DNA of 5,555 nucleotides, from the NCBI GenBank assembly GCA_018830845.1, contig JAHJRS010000038.1:1-5555 (forward strand). The letters are read 5' to 3'. The DNA comes from Nanobdellota archaeon (GTDB taxonomy: Archaea > Nanobdellota > Nanobdellia > Pacearchaeales > GW2011-AR1). Of this stretch, positions 5,281 through 5,555 are shown piece by piece. The notes beneath the pieces were generated by a model. It searched no databases. It was not told where the DNA came from and saw nothing but the letters and a program-made list of their open reading frames with translations. The first letter of the stretch is position 1. Every line of letters begins with the position of its first letter. The position numbers were made by a program, and so were the translations under genes.

Positions 5281-5303
5281 TACTAAATTTGAAGCTTTTA
5301 GTA
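5281..5303 (-). repeat. Short inverted repeat at the 23S 3' end
   Basis: TACTAAA (5281-5287) and TTTAGTA (5297-5303) are perfect complements with a 9-base spacer. The element overlaps the conserved ACTAA near the mature 23S 3' end. It may be a processing or end-protecting hairpin, or may simply reflect AT-rich chance. Confidence 0.35.
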
Positions 5304-5555
5304 ACTCTATGCTGAAATTCTCGCCGAAGCTCGAATCTTACACAAGAGTTCTATCAACGTCATCTTCTTTGACGGCTTTCATTGTCTCGTTTTGCGAATG
5401 GCTTCGAGCTTAGATGCATTCAGCTCTTATCCATACAGTGCGTAGCTATGCGGCCTGCCATGTGACAACCGCTCACCAGAGGCACCCAAGTACCGTTCCT
5501 CTCGTACTAGATACTTGTTCCACTCAGACAATAACACACCTAGTAGATATCATAC
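5285..5555 (-). rRNA. rrl: 23S ribosomal RNA, 3' end (5' part outside window)
   Basis: The minus strand holds the universally conserved sarcin-ricin loop AGTACGAGAGGAAC at 5508-5495, the target of elongation-factor binding. After it come further domain VI landmarks: TGGATAAGAGCTGAATGCAT, then CTAAGCTCGAAGCC, then GACGTTGATAG, TGTGTAAG and finally GTTACTAA. Order and spacing match the last 270 or so bases of 23S rRNA. The gene runs off the right edge. The exact mature 3' end cannot be fixed; I place it about 15-20 bases after ACTAA, near 5285, uncertain by roughly 10 bases. The interval from there to 5184 has no room for a 5S gene. Confidence 0.95.

Noticed and set aside
5184..5285. 5S rRNA or tRNA downstream of 23S
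   Set aside because: The interval is too short for 5S and has no tRNA-like arms or TTCGA loop; it is T-rich on the rRNA strand.
1..5555. CRISPR array, insertion sequence or phage module
   Set aside because: No regularly spaced direct repeats, transposase motifs or terminal inverted repeats were seen; the CARF-like hint alone does not make a CRISPR locus.

Overview
The window looks like chromosomal DNA from an AT-rich, tightly packed archaeon, most likely of the DPANN type (Woesearchaeales/Pacearchaeales-like). It carries the C-terminal half of archaeal/eukaryotic translation factor 5A, a four-cysteine ribosomal protein eL40 and the archaeal wybutosine enzyme Taw1. It has TTTAAA-type archaeal TATA boxes, mostly about 25 nt before start codons, which implies leaderless mRNAs. 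Intergenic gaps are very short. The lineage is inferred from style and gene content, not from a database search.

Plus strand, 1-3313: the 3' end of the aIF5A gene (entering from the left edge), rpl40e (eL40, too short for a usual ORF cutoff), a small protein with a winged-helix-like C-terminal half, a seven-helix site-2-protease-like M50 membrane protease with an extracytoplasmic PDZ-containing segment, and Taw1, the radical-SAM enzyme that builds the tricyclic wyosine base at tRNA-Phe position 37. Three of these five genes (eIF5A, eL40, Taw1) serve translation.

Minus strand, 3314-5183: reading from right to left, three short unknown proteins packed with 1 and 0 nt between them (76, 116 and 86 aa; the middle one has a Rossmann/CARF-like look), then an M14-family zinc carboxypeptidase/aspartoacylase-like protein with its own promoter. 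Last comes a 73-residue protein whose reading frame is broken once, exactly at a run of seven G. This broken gene fills the apparent 245-nt gap between 3314 and 3558, and its stop codon directly abuts the taw1 stop.

Right edge, about 5285-5555, minus strand: the 3' end of 23S rRNA, including the sarcin-ricin loop. No 5S rRNA or tRNA gene follows it. A T-rich stretch and then the promoter of the three-gene cassette come next, so 5S is probably unlinked.

I see no CRISPR array, insertion sequence, tRNA, phage gene or obvious defence system. The points most worth a second look are the frameshifted small gene, the unknown three-gene cassette next to the rRNA, and the regular leaderless-promoter spacing.
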